Source of the DNA: Lingula anatina
Lineage: Eukaryota > Brachiopoda > Lingulata > Lingulida > Lingulidae
Direction: 5' to 3'
Length of the DNA stretch: 64,000 bases
NCBI RefSeq assembly: GCF_001039355.2
Contig: NW_019773825.1
Coordinates: 212,100-276,099 of the forward strand
Below the pieces are notes generated by a model. It saw only the letters and a list, made by a program, of their open reading frames with translations, did no database searches and had not been told where the DNA came from. Shown piece by piece: positions 41,191 through 55,300 of this stretch (position 1 is its first letter; every line of letters begins with the position of its first letter). A program made the translations under genes and the position numbers.

Positions 41191-44100
41191 TCATAGGGGC
41201 AGCTGGTTGTTGAGATATAAAGAATCTATAACTGAGGGCAGACTCAACTCCTTGTCTTCTTTTAATGCAACAAACCTCTGTACACCTTCTCGGCAAAGTG
41301 TTCTTAGTTCAGGAATTACACCGAGGATTTTAGAGAAATACTGTTGCTTCTTCTGAGCTTCGCTGTTGTATGTGCTGTGGTCACGTAGAGCGTCAATGAC
41401 TTTCATCTGTAATTCTTCCATCTTTTTTGTCTCCTTAAGACCATGGCGTTCTAAGAAGAAAAAAATTCACATGTTAAATATGAAAAAATAATGATTATGG
41501 TGTAAGACGTGTGCCAGAAAATTACAAAGCAAAAAGTTACATCGAATAAATTTTATTTCAAATTGACAGTAAATGCCGCTTACGTACACCAAGCGAAAAT
41601 GTTCGTCAATCAAACTTCTTATATAAAAAGCGATAACTAATTTTCTTAACAAAGTAAACCTAATTATCTTTCCGAATGAAAGGAAGAGGGAGTGGAAGTT
41701 GCAGATAAAGAACATGCAGTCAATAACTTACCGGTTATCATGGTAAGAGCGGCCATACACGAGAGAGCTGAAATGTCAACGTCCATGCGGTGGAGGGCCA
41801 TGCCGAAATCCACTATAGAGTTGATCCAGTCGCCAAAACTGGGTAAACATTGTAAACGATGTAAAACCAGACCCGAGCAGAATATAATTCTGTCATCATT
41901 TGGCTGGATTCTAAAAGAAAGAAAAATATAAAAAATAAAATTAAAAAAGAACAAAAGACTCCACATAATTCAGACACTTTGGAACCGCCAAATTAGTTGC
42001 TGTGATTCGAGTTAGGCAAAATTCATATCAATTCAACTAACACACGCCCACACACACACACACCCACACACACGAACCTTTAAGATTCGTTAAAGAAAAA
42101 CGACAATTCGCATTATAAGGCGACGTCTTATGCAGTCTGCTGTATTTAGAATGTGTTAGTGAACTTTAATTTGGTTGTTTGATTGTATTCAGTGCTTTAG
42201 ATGTTACATGCGCATTGGCGTGTTGGATACTGCTGTTTTCCCTTTAATGCCACAAAAAAGGCAAATGAAAATCGTATAGTATATATACCAGTAAATGTTT
42301 AATCCAGTGTGTGTGTGTGTGTGTGTATGTGTGTGTGTGTGTACAGTGTGCGTGGTTGTAACCTATAGTATACCTCTTACAAACATCCGCTCACAAATTA
42401 GAGAATATACAGCATGAGGTCAATAAAGAAACACAAACAAACGAACTGACACGATTTAAGAGGTTTGTCTGAGCACTCACCTGGACGCTATTCTAAGCAC
42501 TACGAGCTCTAACGAAGCAGAGTTGAAAAGAAGCTCCTGATCGTGTTTACAGAGTTCGGTAAATCCGGGAATTTTTTCCGCCCAAACTCGGAGAAGATCG
42601 ATGGAGGAGGTGATGAGCTCGAAAAACTGCGGCAAGTCCAGCTGCGCATGCGTTGTCAGCTGGTGATCTTCTCCTCCAGGGACGCGGAACTAAAAAAGTG
42701 AAGGAGAAAAAAATCGATAGTCGATTGATTCATTAGAATTCTCTCCGATTGGGTATATGATTTATTTTCTTATAATGACTTCATACCAATTCGATATTCT
42801 GAAATCGTTATTGATGTGTCTTTCTTTCTTTTCTTTTTCTTTTTCTTTTTTTTTTTTTTTTTTGGGGAGGGGTGGGTGGGTAGGTGAATCGCAGGTTAGC
42901 ACAATCGAAGTGTATAAGGTTTAAGCTAAATAAAAGTGTGGATTACTTTGAATAATATAAACATAAAGAAAGAAAGATGGCTACAGAAGTATTCAATATA
43001 AAGTTGGTTATAAAGAAAGAGTTCGAGGAAGGTTCTACCAATGTCCATCGCGGTCTGGTTTTGGAAAAAGTCACATGTACACATCGTTAACAAGTTCTGG
43101 CGACTGTTCTAATTGTGTGTACGTATAATTGCAGTGAATATTACAGCAGACTTTGACAGCTTTTGAAAGGTAAAATATGTTATTTACTGTAAACAATTTA
43201 TTCTTATATAAATACAAAGACAAATTACCCAGGCAATGTGCGTGTTCTCAGTAAAAAGTGTGATGGCCGAACCTTCAATGTAGTGTGTACATATATCAAA
43301 TAAATTATCGAGGTGTTTGTGTTTATGGGACCAACGTTCCTTCATCGGTATCATTTGTCCACCAAGAAAGCGAGTAAACATTCTAGTGACTATTTCGATC
43401 TACTGTTTCTAAGCCTAGATTGCGCTTCAGTCATCAACAACGTACGCTTTCCACTGATCCATTTTCGCATTCAAATTCACCAAACCAATTGGCCGTTAAA
43501 CAAGGGAGCACTCCGTCTGCTGTTAATTCCCAGATCTAAAGCGATATTAGTCCAAGCTAATGAAGCAGAAATCATATATATCTCATTCTGACGATGTCAA
43601 TATGCGAGAGTAAATACAGCCCATCTGTAGATTAGAAATCATTCTGCAAGATCCTTTGACAGCCTAACCGCCGACTGGCAACGGCAAAGCAACACAAACG
43701 CGATCTGCAGAGCAATTTCGCCAATTCTCTAAGCACTCTTCGTATAATTGATTGTCTATTATCGAGCGTTATTAGTTAAATGATGTATTCAATCTTCGCT
43801 CCCGAACGTGTAAATTGGGATTAATTTCAATTTATTTGATTTCCCCGTATGTTGCGTGAAGTGCCCACGCTTAAAAAGAGGAGGGAGTCTGTTGGCCGTG
43901 TGAGTATTCTTTCCTAAGGCGCTGTTTATTTAAAGAGTCTTGTTTGATGAATAAGATGAACTTAAAACAACCAAGCTGACCGTTCAAAGAGTGCGATCTT
44001 CTCTTTGTTGTATGTTGTTTGCTAGTGATACAATGTACGTGTAGGCCTAGCGTCCTCATACTTCCTTTGTGCTGGCCTCAGATCATCATCAAACAATTCA

Positions 44101-46952
44101 CTGCAAATTGAAATAAGGTCACGTACAACACACGCTGCACACACGTTGCACTGAGTTCACTGTGCCTCGAGATAAATTTCCCCCACTTTAAAACCCGTTT
44201 GAGAGTCACATCTTTGATAATGTAGGCAGACAAAGACGTGGCAAACAGGCACAGTATCCCAATGGCTAAGGGCTACTTTGCGGCAAAGAAATTAATGTTC
44301 CGCCATTAAAACGCCTTGCTTTAGCGCCAGCTCTTAAAAGTAACCAAAGAGGGAACATGGAGATAGAATAAAAAGGGGCTTCAAATGTTGATCGGGCATG
44401 AATTTGAAAAATTTAAGACATTTCTTTTTTTTTTTTTTTTTTNTGAATTTAAGATCTAAATTAGAAAAAATACAAATCTTTACTGGTTATACAGACACTG
44501 AAATTTTGATTTTGGGACTGTTGCAAATACAGATGGTAATTTTTAGCTTGGTATTAATATGTTAAAAATATTTATCAAAGAGTTGCTAAAACTAAAAACA
44601 ATTTATGGGTTAATTGGATTTTTTTTCTTTTTTTTTTTTTTTTTTTTTTTTTTGCACTCAAACTGTGTGTATCACACCAACATTTCAAGAAACAATTCAC
44701 AATTATAACCATTCGGTTCATGTTTAGGCCGCGACCGTCAGGGTGCATGGTTCAGAATCGGCATGATATGCACGTGTCTATCATGTCGTAATCGCACTGT
44801 TTGTCTTGTAAGATTTGGTTTTACAAGCTTTCAGTGAGGAGTGGTATTCTTTCAATATTGTAAACTTGTGATAAAAAGAAGTGAAAATAAAATCAAGGAG
44901 GGCAGATGTGATAGGATATGCAGCTGCAATAATTTTGTCATTTTTTAAAATATTAATGAAAACATGAAAATCTGGACACAGATGTCTTATAACTTAACTG
45001 GTCATGTACAAAAACGTGTAGCAATAACTACAAAAAAGATCCCAAATTATTTTGTAACGTTATTAATGCTTACGCACGTGCACTCAAAAGCAGAATTTGT
45101 TTAATCAAGCAACAAAGCGGAATTAATGAACAGAAAAAAAGAAAGAAAGTATGTTATATAATTTCACTTTTTTCTAACTAACCTGAGAGTAGTCTAGAGT
45201 TGGCATGTCCGGCGAGGTATCCACGTGCGCGCGCACAAGGGCGGTAATGAGGCTCACAGGCGGAGAAGGCGGGGATTCTTGGGGGCTCTTTGGTTTTGAT
45301 GGCAGACGACCGCGTCTCCCTTTAAGATTATCTGTTCGCACAACTGAAACGAAATAAGACGAATAAATAAAAAGAAAAAAGCGACGTGCAGTGATATCCT
45401 CAATTGTGAAGTTACTGTAATACTAAGGCAAATTATCTACAATGGCTGAAACTATAAAAATAATAATAAAGCACATGTATAATTATAACTACCCGGTATA
45501 TATTATATCTAAAACAAGATAAAAAAATTAAAAAATGCAAAACAACTTGAGAGAGAAGAAGGCAAGAACTTCGTAAGCAGTTGCGACCACACTATTACTT
45601 TGATAAATCTTGATAGTTCCTCCTATCAACAGCTAAAATTAGAGTTATTGGTCTCTAATATGTCGGTGTTTGCCAAGACCAACTCAGGGAATGGGGCTAT
45701 AAATGCTGAGGTGAAAAACCAAGAACTGAGATTTATCTAATTCATGCTTTGGCAAGTGCCCTTGCATTCTAATCAGATTCACGGTTTATTCGACGTTTTC
45801 CAGTTAGAAAGAAGTCTAAGCGCCATGAGCTGGGTAATGCCACACATCCAAGGGAGAGGGCATCAAAAAGTGAAAGGAGAATCAGACTGGAAACCACTGG
45901 AGGATTTAGGACTTTGGACTGAAAATTTTACTATTATCTTTAATTCTCTCTGAAGATCCTTTAAAGCTAATGGAAAAAAACGTTTGCAACCAGAATGTTT
46001 CAGCTTTCAGGCTGGATATGCTTAGATCTACGAGGGAAAAACTCAAAATTCAGTGGTCTGAATACTAAAATCCCAAGGGAATTACCTCAGGGGACAGGAA
46101 TTAACATAGAAGACTAATGAGAGCCCAACATCGATAAACCTTCTCCGATTTTTTTTCGCAAAAAACTAATACCAGAGACTCGTATTGATTACGGCTTTGA
46201 CATATTTTCTCGCCATTTCTTAAGACGGGTCATCCTCGAGCTGACCAGGGACGAAAGAGAAACATGTAGTTTGTTTAATGAAAAAATACATCCATTTCAA
46301 CTCAAGATTATCTGATGATCGATCGATCTGACGAGTTCTATTGCCGATTATTTGAAAGACATCTTAACTCTCCAAAGTCACGGTTAAGGCACCTCCAAGA
46401 AAAATACCTCCCACACGTGCGTATGCCAAGCTAACTGCCTTAACGGCCTTTCAGCCGTTTGCAGATGCAGAGAGCAGCCTCAGAGCTCAATGTTTGGAGC
46501 AAATCCTAAATCACATCAACAAGCGGATAACCTTATGTTGCGTCTACTTAATATATATCAGTATATATATGCTATAGGCCTAATCCAGTATGTGGATGCA
46601 CAGCACGGCAAAAACAATGTATTGAAGAACACTGCGGACTTTGAGATAAAAAGAAGTGGATCAAAAGAAAATATTTTGGCAACCAAACCAAATCAAATGC
46701 TCTGCCCTAGCTTGTGTCTAAGATTAATTCCTACAGAAAACTAGTGTGTGCCACAGAAATATTTCAACTCCTCTCAATACCATCACCATAGGACCTCCCA
46801 GTCAACCCATCAGCTAGATTGATGTTAATAATACTCGATCAATAACGAATTTCAATAGCTACTGGGCCACATGTTACATAGAACGGTCGTCTGTTGGAAG
46901 GAGGCATGGCAAAATATAGTTGATGGTGATGCTCCTTTTTTCATGCTACTCA

Positions 46953-46995
<43 letters not shown>

Positions 46996-46996
46996 G

Positions 46997-47060
<64 letters not shown>

Positions 47061-50000
47061 TCACCCTCTTTGACCATTCCCACCACAAGGCACTTCTGAA
47101 AGCGGCAGAACTGACACCTGTTGCGCCGCCTTTTGTCCACAGGACAACTCTTGTCTCCCAGACACACGTATTTGGAACCCTTCTGAACCGTTCTCTGAAA
47201 ATAAAAAGAAAAATCAACGCGGCCGTCAAATTTAAAGGATGTCACTGCCATTAGTAATATTGTTGCCAAGCAACCAGTGGTGTTAAATAGGTAGGTGTTA
47301 AACAGCGGGCTAGGTTGTTAATTATGGCCAGGCGCAGGAGCTATAGTTTGTGGATCTATGCTGATAGTCTGTGGCATGGAAGAAAAAAACTAAGGGAAGG
47401 AAGAGGAAGCGCCCATATCCTGTGGGGTCTGTACATAGAATGGTATCATTTTTAAGAAAAGTATGCAATTAATAGCAACACGTAAAAGCTGTATTTAAAG
47501 TTCAATTAACCAACATGCACTTTTGCGCCTTACCTTAACTCAAATCATTTTCATAATTCACTCATGCATCCCCAAATAGCTCATTCAATAACATTAGTTC
47601 TGTCTCGCTCTCGTTTTTTTCTTCTCTCTCGCACGTCTCTGACACACTCACATTTACTATAGGCAATTAATTAATATAAAAACACACACACGCACATTTC
47701 CTGTAGGCAGTTAAATTATAAAAACACACACACACACACTTTCCCAGTACTCTCACATCTTCAGATCAACAGTCCTATTCTTGTGTCTTACCTTAAAGAA
47801 GCCTTTGCAGCCCTCACACGTCCTAACCCCGTAATGCTGACATGCTGCATTGTCCCCGCATACGGCACAGCATTGGCTCTCTTTGGGCGGAGGTACCATG
47901 TCCCTCCCGGGGGACGAGCGGGTGGATGAGGGGGTGGGCGGGGTCGTGGGAGAATGCATTTGATATTTCTGTAACTCTAAGCTGAAAGTATTAACAAGAG
48001 AAGGTCAGGGTTAAGTTTGCATTCAAAGAAGAAGAAGAGCAGTTAAGAGGGTATTGGCAGCTTGCAGAAATATATAATTGTTGTATTGAATACTGTTGTA
48101 TTGAGATACAGTTCTGTTTTAATGTTACTGCATTTAGTGTTGTTGTTATGTTATGTTTTTCTTTTAAAACGTTGTAGTATTGTTATGTTGTGGTATACTG
48201 TCATGCACCATGGGTGCTTGTTTATCTATTTCTCTTTTGTTGTTGTTGCTACGTTTGCAAATTTCCACCTGCTAAAAGTACCCACAAAATGCCAAAATGT
48301 ACAGAACCTTACTAACAAAAGCAATTCACCGCAAAATCACATTACGAGAAGCATCTGAAAAAATCCGCAATCCCCGTAATTTTCATTGTCAAATAATTGG
48401 GTGTGGGTGATAAATTGATAGGGAAAACGGTTCCTGATTCAAAGCAATCTCAATTATTTAATGTTATTACAGGGACGACGAGAGCGGTCACGATCCATTA
48501 GCTAGTTAGACGTTCACAGCTCGAGCTCTGGATATTTCAATACTGTAGATTGGTGGTGAGCAATTAATGGCAGGTTACGATTAATTCTGTGTGGAAACAC
48601 TAGGGGATGTGCGCAGCACGTTCGAGAAATCATTCTGAACGTGTGGATTACTGCTAATGGTAAAAGGCGTACATATTGAAGACATGGATACTAATCAAAA
48701 CTCAGGAATAGGATTTCATATATCATATTTTATCTGTTAAGTCAATCTGACAAAATATATAACAAAAGTAATAATAAGGTTATTTTAAGCCAAATCGTAG
48801 TTACCGGTATACACGCTAAACAACTATGCTACAAAATTACATATATTGTATATGCCTATTTTCCAGTATTTGAATATCATTCTGTATAAATCCGAGGCAA
48901 AACAGTTTCGTGTACCCCTCAAGTATTCGCCAGTGTTTGTAGGATAAATTACATGTCCACACTAGAGTATAGCTGGTTTAAGACAAATATAGCTGAGAGT
49001 GCTGAGGGGTGTAGATGAAACGGAGCGATGGATCTGAGAACAAGGGAGTCCATTAAAATGAATAAGGAAAAGGTTTCATGAAAACGGAAACACATCAGCC
49101 AACCATGCAAAATACACGTTCACTGTCAGCAATCTTTGAAACACACTGGTACTTTTATTATGTAAGTATGGTGTACCGCTCATTAAGTTGTTAGAGCGTA
49201 AATTTCGGTCATTTTCAGCATCAGCTGCATGCATATTTGTTTTGGTTATTCATTAAGCAGATGGGTGCCAACCCCTTCTAAATAAAATGATCAATAAATA
49301 TTGAATCTAATTTTTTTAGAAATTTCAAAAATCATTAGTAGGCCTAAACATAAAAATAAATGTNTTTTTTTTTTTTTTTTTTTTTTGCATTCAAACTGTG
49401 TGTATCACACCAACATTTCAAGAAACAATTCACAATTATAACCATTCGGTTCATGTTTAGGCCGCGACCGTCAGGGTGCATGGTTCAGAATCGGCATGAT
49501 ATGCACGTGTCTGTCATGTCGTAATCGCACTGTTTGTCTTGAAAGATTTGGTTTTACAAGCTTTCAGTGAGGAGTGGTATTCTTTCAATATTGTAAACTT
49601 GTGATAAAAAGAAGTGAAAAAAAATCAAGGAGGGCAGATGTGATAGGATATGCAGCTGCAATAATTTTGTCATTTTTCAAAATATTAATGAAAACATGAA
49701 AATCTGGACACAGATGTCTTATAACTTAACTGGTCATGTACAAAAACGTGTAGCAATAACTACAAAAAAGATCCCAAATTATTTTGTAACGTTATTAATG
49801 CTTACGCACGTGCATTCAAAAGCAGAATTTGTTTAATCAAGCAACAAAGCGGAATTAATGAACAGAAAAACTAACCTGAGAGTAGTCTAGAGTTGGCATG
49901 TCCGGCGAGGTATCCACGTGCGCGCGCACAAGGGCGGTAATGAGGCTCACAGGCGGAGAAGGCGGGGATTCTTGGGGGCTCTTTGGTTTTGATGGCAGAC

Positions 50001-51659
50001 GACCGCGTCTCCCTTTAAGATTATCTGTTCGCACAACTGAAACGAAATAAGACGAATAAATAAAAAGAAAAAAGCGACGTGCAGTGATATCCTCAATTGT
50101 GAAGTTACTGTAATACTAAGGCAAATTATTTACAATGGCTGAAACTATAAAAATAATAATAAAGCACATGTATAATTATAACTACCCGGTATGTATTATA
50201 TCTAAAACAAGATAAAAAATTAAAAAATGCAAAACAACTTGAGAGAGAAGAAGGCAAGAACTTCGTAAGCAGTTTCGACCACACTATTACTTTGATAAAT
50301 CTTGATAGTTCCTCCTATCAACAGCTAAAATTAGAGTTATTGGTCTCTAATATGTCGGTGTTTGCCAAGACCAACTCAGGGAATGTGGCTATAAATGCTG
50401 AGGTGAAAAACCAAGAACTGAGATTTATCTAATTCATGCTTTGGCAAGTGCCCTTGCTTTCTAATCATATTCACGGTTTATTCGACGTTTTCCAGTTAGA
50501 AAGAAGTCTAAGCGCCATGAGCTGGGTAATGCCATACATCCAAGGGAGAGGGCATCAAAAAGTGAAAGGAGAATCAGACTGGAAACCACTGGAGGATTTA
50601 GGACTTTGGACTGAAAATTTTACTATTATCTTTAATTCTCTCTGAAGATCCTTTAAAGCTAATGGAAAAAAACGTTTGCAACCAGGATGTTTCAGCTTTC
50701 AGGCTGGATATGCTTCGATCTACGAGGGAAAAACTCAACATTCAGTGGTCTGAATACTAAAATCCCCAGGGAATTACCTCAGGGGACAGGAATTAACATA
50801 GAAGACTAATGAGAGCCCAACATCGATAAACCTTCTCCGATTTTTTTCGCGAAAAACTAATACCAGAGACTCGTATTGATTACGGCTTTGACATATTTTC
50901 TCGCCATTTCTTAAGACGGGTCATCCTCGAGCTGACCAGGGACGAAAGGGAAACATGTAGTTTGTTTAATGAAAAAATACATCCATTTCAACTCAAGATT
51001 ATCTGATGATCGATCGATCTGACGAGTTCTATTGCCGATTATTTGAAAGACATCTTAACTCTCCAAAGTCACGGTTAAGGCACCTCCAAGAAAAATACCT
51101 CCCACACGTGCGTATGCCAAGCTAACTGCCTTAACGCCCTTTCAGCCGTTTGCAGATGTCAGAGAGCAGCCTCAGAGCTCAATGTTTGGAGCAAATCCTA
51201 AATCACATAAACAAGCGGATAACCTTATGTTGCGTCTACTCAATATATATCAGTATATATAGTGAGTCTATGTCTATAGGCCTAACCCAGTATGTGGATG
51301 CACAGCACGGCAAAAACAATGTATTGAAGAATACTGCGGACTTTGAGATAAAAAAGAAGTGGATCAAAAGAAAATATTTTGGCAACCAAACCAAATCAAA
51401 TGCTCTGCCCTAGCTTGTGTCTAAGATTAATTCCTACAGAAAACTAGTGTGTGCCACAGAAATATTTCAACTCCTCTCAATACCATCACCATAGGACCTC
51501 CCAGTCAACCCATCAGCTAGATTGATGTTAATAATACTCGATCAATAACGAATTTCAATAGCTACTGGTCCACATGTTACATAGAACGGTCGTCTGTTGG
51601 AAGGAGGCATGGCAAAATATAGTTGATGGTGATGCTCCTTTTTTCGTGCTACTCATCTT

Positions 51660-51711
<52 letters not shown>

Positions 51712-51724
51712 ACACACACAGAGA

Positions 51725-51758
<34 letters not shown>

Positions 51759-52341
51759 AACTCACCCTCTTTGACCATTCCCACCACAAGGCACTTCTGA
51801 AAGCGGCAGAACTGACACCTGTTGCGCCGCCTTTTGTCCACAGGACAACTCTTGTCTCCCAGACACACGTATTTGGAACCTTTCTGAACCGTTCTCTGAA
51901 AATAAAAAGAAAAATCAACGCGGCCGTCAAATTTAAAGGATGTCACTGCCATTAGTAATATTGTTGCCAAGCAACCGGTGGTGTTAAATCGGTAGGTGTT
52001 AAACAGCGGGCTAGGTTGTTAATTATGGCCAGTCGCAGGAGCTTTAGTTTGTGGATCTATGCTGATAGTCTGTGGCATGGTAGAAAAAAAACAAGGGAAG
52101 GAAGAGGAAGCGCCCATATCCTGTGGGGTCTGTACATAGGATGATATCATTTTTAAGAAAAGTATGCAATTAATAGCAAACACGTAAAAGCTGTATTTAA
52201 AGTTCAATTAACCAACATGCACTTTTGCGCCTTACCTCAACTTAAATTATTTTCATAATTCACTCATGCATCCCCAAGTAGTTCACTCAATAACATTAGT
52301 TCTGTCTCGCTCTCGTTTTTTCTTCTCTCACACACGTCTCT

Positions 52342-52374
<33 letters not shown>

Positions 52375-55300
52375 TTACTATAGGCAATTAATTAATATAA
52401 AAAAAACACACGCACACATTTCCTGTAGGCAGTTAAATTATAAAAACACACACACACACACTTTCCCAGTACTCTCACATCTTCAGATCAACAGTCCTAT
52501 TCTTGTGTCTTACCTTAAAGAAGCCTTTGCAGCCCTCACACGTCCGAACCCCGTAATGCTGACATGCTGCATTGTCCCCGCATACGGCACAGCATTGGCT
52601 CTCTTTGGGCGGAGGTACCATGTCCCTCCCGGGGGACGAGCGGGTGGATGAGGGGGTGGGCGGGGTCGTGGGAGAATGCATTTGATATTTCTGTAACTCT
52701 AAGCTGAAAGAATTAACAAGAGAAGGTCAGGGTTAAGTTTGCATTCAAAGAAGAAGAAGAGCAGTTAAGAGGGTATTGGCAGCTTGCAGAAATATATAAT
52801 TGTTGTATTGAATACTGTTGTATTGCAATACAGTTTATTTTAATGTTGCTGCATTTAGTGTTGTTGTTATGTTATGTTGTTCTTTTATAACGTTGTAGTA
52901 TTGTTATGTTGTGATATACTGACATGCACTATGGGTGCTTGTTTATCTATTTCTTCTCTTTTGTTGTTGTTGCTACGTTTGCAAATTTCCACCTGCTAAA
53001 AGTACCCACAAAATGCCAAAATGAACAGAACCTTACTAACAAAAGCAATTCACCGCAAAATCACATTACGAGAAGCATCTGAAAAAATCCGCAATCCCCG
53101 TAATTTTCATTGTCAAATAATTGGGTGATAAATTGATAGGGAAAACGGTTCCTGATTCAAAGCAATCTCAATTATTTAATGTTATTACAGGGACGACGAG
53201 AGCGGTCACGATCCATTAGCTAGTTAGACGTTCACAGCTCGAGCTCTGGATATTTCAATACTGTAGATTGGTGGTGAGCAATTAATGGCAGGTTACGATT
53301 AATTCTGTGTGGAAACACTAGGGGATGTGCGCAGCACGTTCGAGAAATCATTCTGAACGTGTGGATTACTGCTAATGGTAAAAGGCGTACATATTGAAGA
53401 CATGGATACTAATCAAAACTCAGGAATAGGATTTCATATATCATATTTTATCTGTTAAGTCAATCTGACAAAATATATAACAAAAGTAATAATAAGGTTA
53501 TTTTAAGCCAAATCGTAGTTACCGGTATACACGCTAAACAACTATGCTTCAAAATTACATATATTGTATATGCCTATTTTCCAGTATTTGAATATCATTC
53601 TGTATAAATCCGAGGCAAAACAGTTTCGTGTACCCCTCAAGTATTCGCCAGTGTTTGTAGGATAAATTACATGTCCACACTAGAGTATAGCTGGTTTAAG
53701 ACAAATATAGCTGAGAGTGCTGAGGGGTGTAGATGAAACGGAGCGATGGATCTGAGAACAAGGGAGTCCATTAAAATGAATAAGGAAAAGGTTTCATGAA
53801 AACGGAAACACATCAGCCAACCATGCAAAATACACGTTCACTGTCAGCAATCTTTGAAACACACTGGTACTTTTATTATGTAAGTATGGTGTACCGCTCA
53901 TTAAGTTGTTAGAGCGTAAATTTCGGTCATTTTCAGCATCAGCTGCATGCATATTTGTTTTGGTTATTCGTTAAGCAGATGGGTGCCAACCCCTTCTAAA
54001 TAAAATGATCAATAAATATTGAATCTAATTTTTTTAGAAATTTCAAAAATCATTAGTAGGCCTAAACATAAAAATAAATATATGTATAACAAGATTTGTT
54101 CTTACTTGGCTTCTGTAGACATGGAGCCAACCAAAGTGAGTGAGGGTCGCCTTCTGAAGGGGGAGCGGGGGACGTCCATCCCCATCCCTGGGCCATACAT
54201 CCCTCTGTTGGACTGGTTAAGGAGATTATACCCACTCTCCGGACACCCCATGCGCGTGGCGTTATCGTAGTAACCATGGTAACCGTGAAAGGCGGTCTGA
54301 TCCGGACCGAAGAACCCGCTGTCCGCCAGAGGGCTCGAGTGGAACGGTTTCTGGTCCATGGGAATGGACTGAGGGTACATTGGCTGGGACCCGTGACCGT
54401 GGTAACCACCCTGTTGGGGGGCACGGGTGTGGAAATAGTCCAGTCCCCCGGGGCCCTCCTCACCTCCAAACCCCGTAGGCTGTTTATAACAGTCAAAATT
54501 ATCCGTCGGGTAACTCTGGTAGTGACCCTGGTAATGTATTGTGCTAGCCATAGGTGAATCCGGTGGGCACGGATCATTCCCGAATCCGGTGAAGGGAAAT
54601 TTGGTGTCTTCTCCACCGCGAGCGTAAGGGGTGTAGTTGCCCGATTGTTCTATCCCGCTACCGTAGCCANACCGCAAAATCACATTACGAGAAGCATCTG
54701 AAAAAATCCGCAATCCCCGTAATTTTCATTGTCAAATAATTGGGTGTGGGTGATAAATTGATAGGGAAAACGGTTCCTGATTCAAAGCAATCTCAATTAT
54801 TTAATGTTATTACAGGGACGACGAGAGCGGTCACGATCCATTAGCTAGTTAGACGTTCACAGCTCGAGCTCTGGATATTTCAATACTGTAGATTGGTGGT
54901 GAGCAATTAATGGCAGGTTACGATTAATTCTGTGTGGAAACACTAGGGGATGTGCGCAGCACGTTCGAGAAATCATTCTGAACGTGTGGATTACTGCTAA
55001 TGGTAAAAGGCGTACATATTGAAGACATGGATACTAATCAAAACTCAGGAATAGGATTTCATATATCATATTTTATCTGTTAAGTCAATCTGACAAAATA
55101 TATAACAAAAGTAATAATAAGGTTATTTTAAGCCAAATCGTAGTTACCGGTATACACGCTAAACAACTATGCTTCAAAATTACATATATTGTATATGCCT
55201 ATTTTCCAGTATTTGAATATCATTCTGTATAAATCCGAGGCAAAACAGTTTCGTGTACCCCTCAAGTATTCGCCAGTGTTTGTAGGATAAATTACATGTC

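Larger units (their letters stand above)
44654..49358. repeat. NR4A segment copy A (probable haplotig)
   Basis: Contains the hinge exon (45183-45343), second-finger exon (47065-47194) and first-finger exon (47792-47981). It repeats in the same orientation at 49387-54081 after an N at 49364. Exons are identical in frame. Introns differ by SNPs, a ~30-bp indel next to the hinge exon donor, and microsatellite lengths. Confidence 0.88.

Noticed and set aside
45744-45953. Possible retroelement-like frame in NR4A intron (also 50436-50645)
   Set aside because: Short, no reverse-transcriptase, RNase H or integrase motif, no flanking repeats; seen twice only because the segment is duplicated.
46946-47269. 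Minus-strand frame running past the NR4A finger-2 exon into SLSLSL and CVCVCV
   Set aside because: The exon ends at the GTGAG donor; the remainder is intronic microsatellite.
54062-54616. 184-codon alternative frame over the NR4A transactivation exon (also 55687-56241)
   Set aside because: Shadow of the real frame; only the other frame joins in phase to the neighbouring exons.
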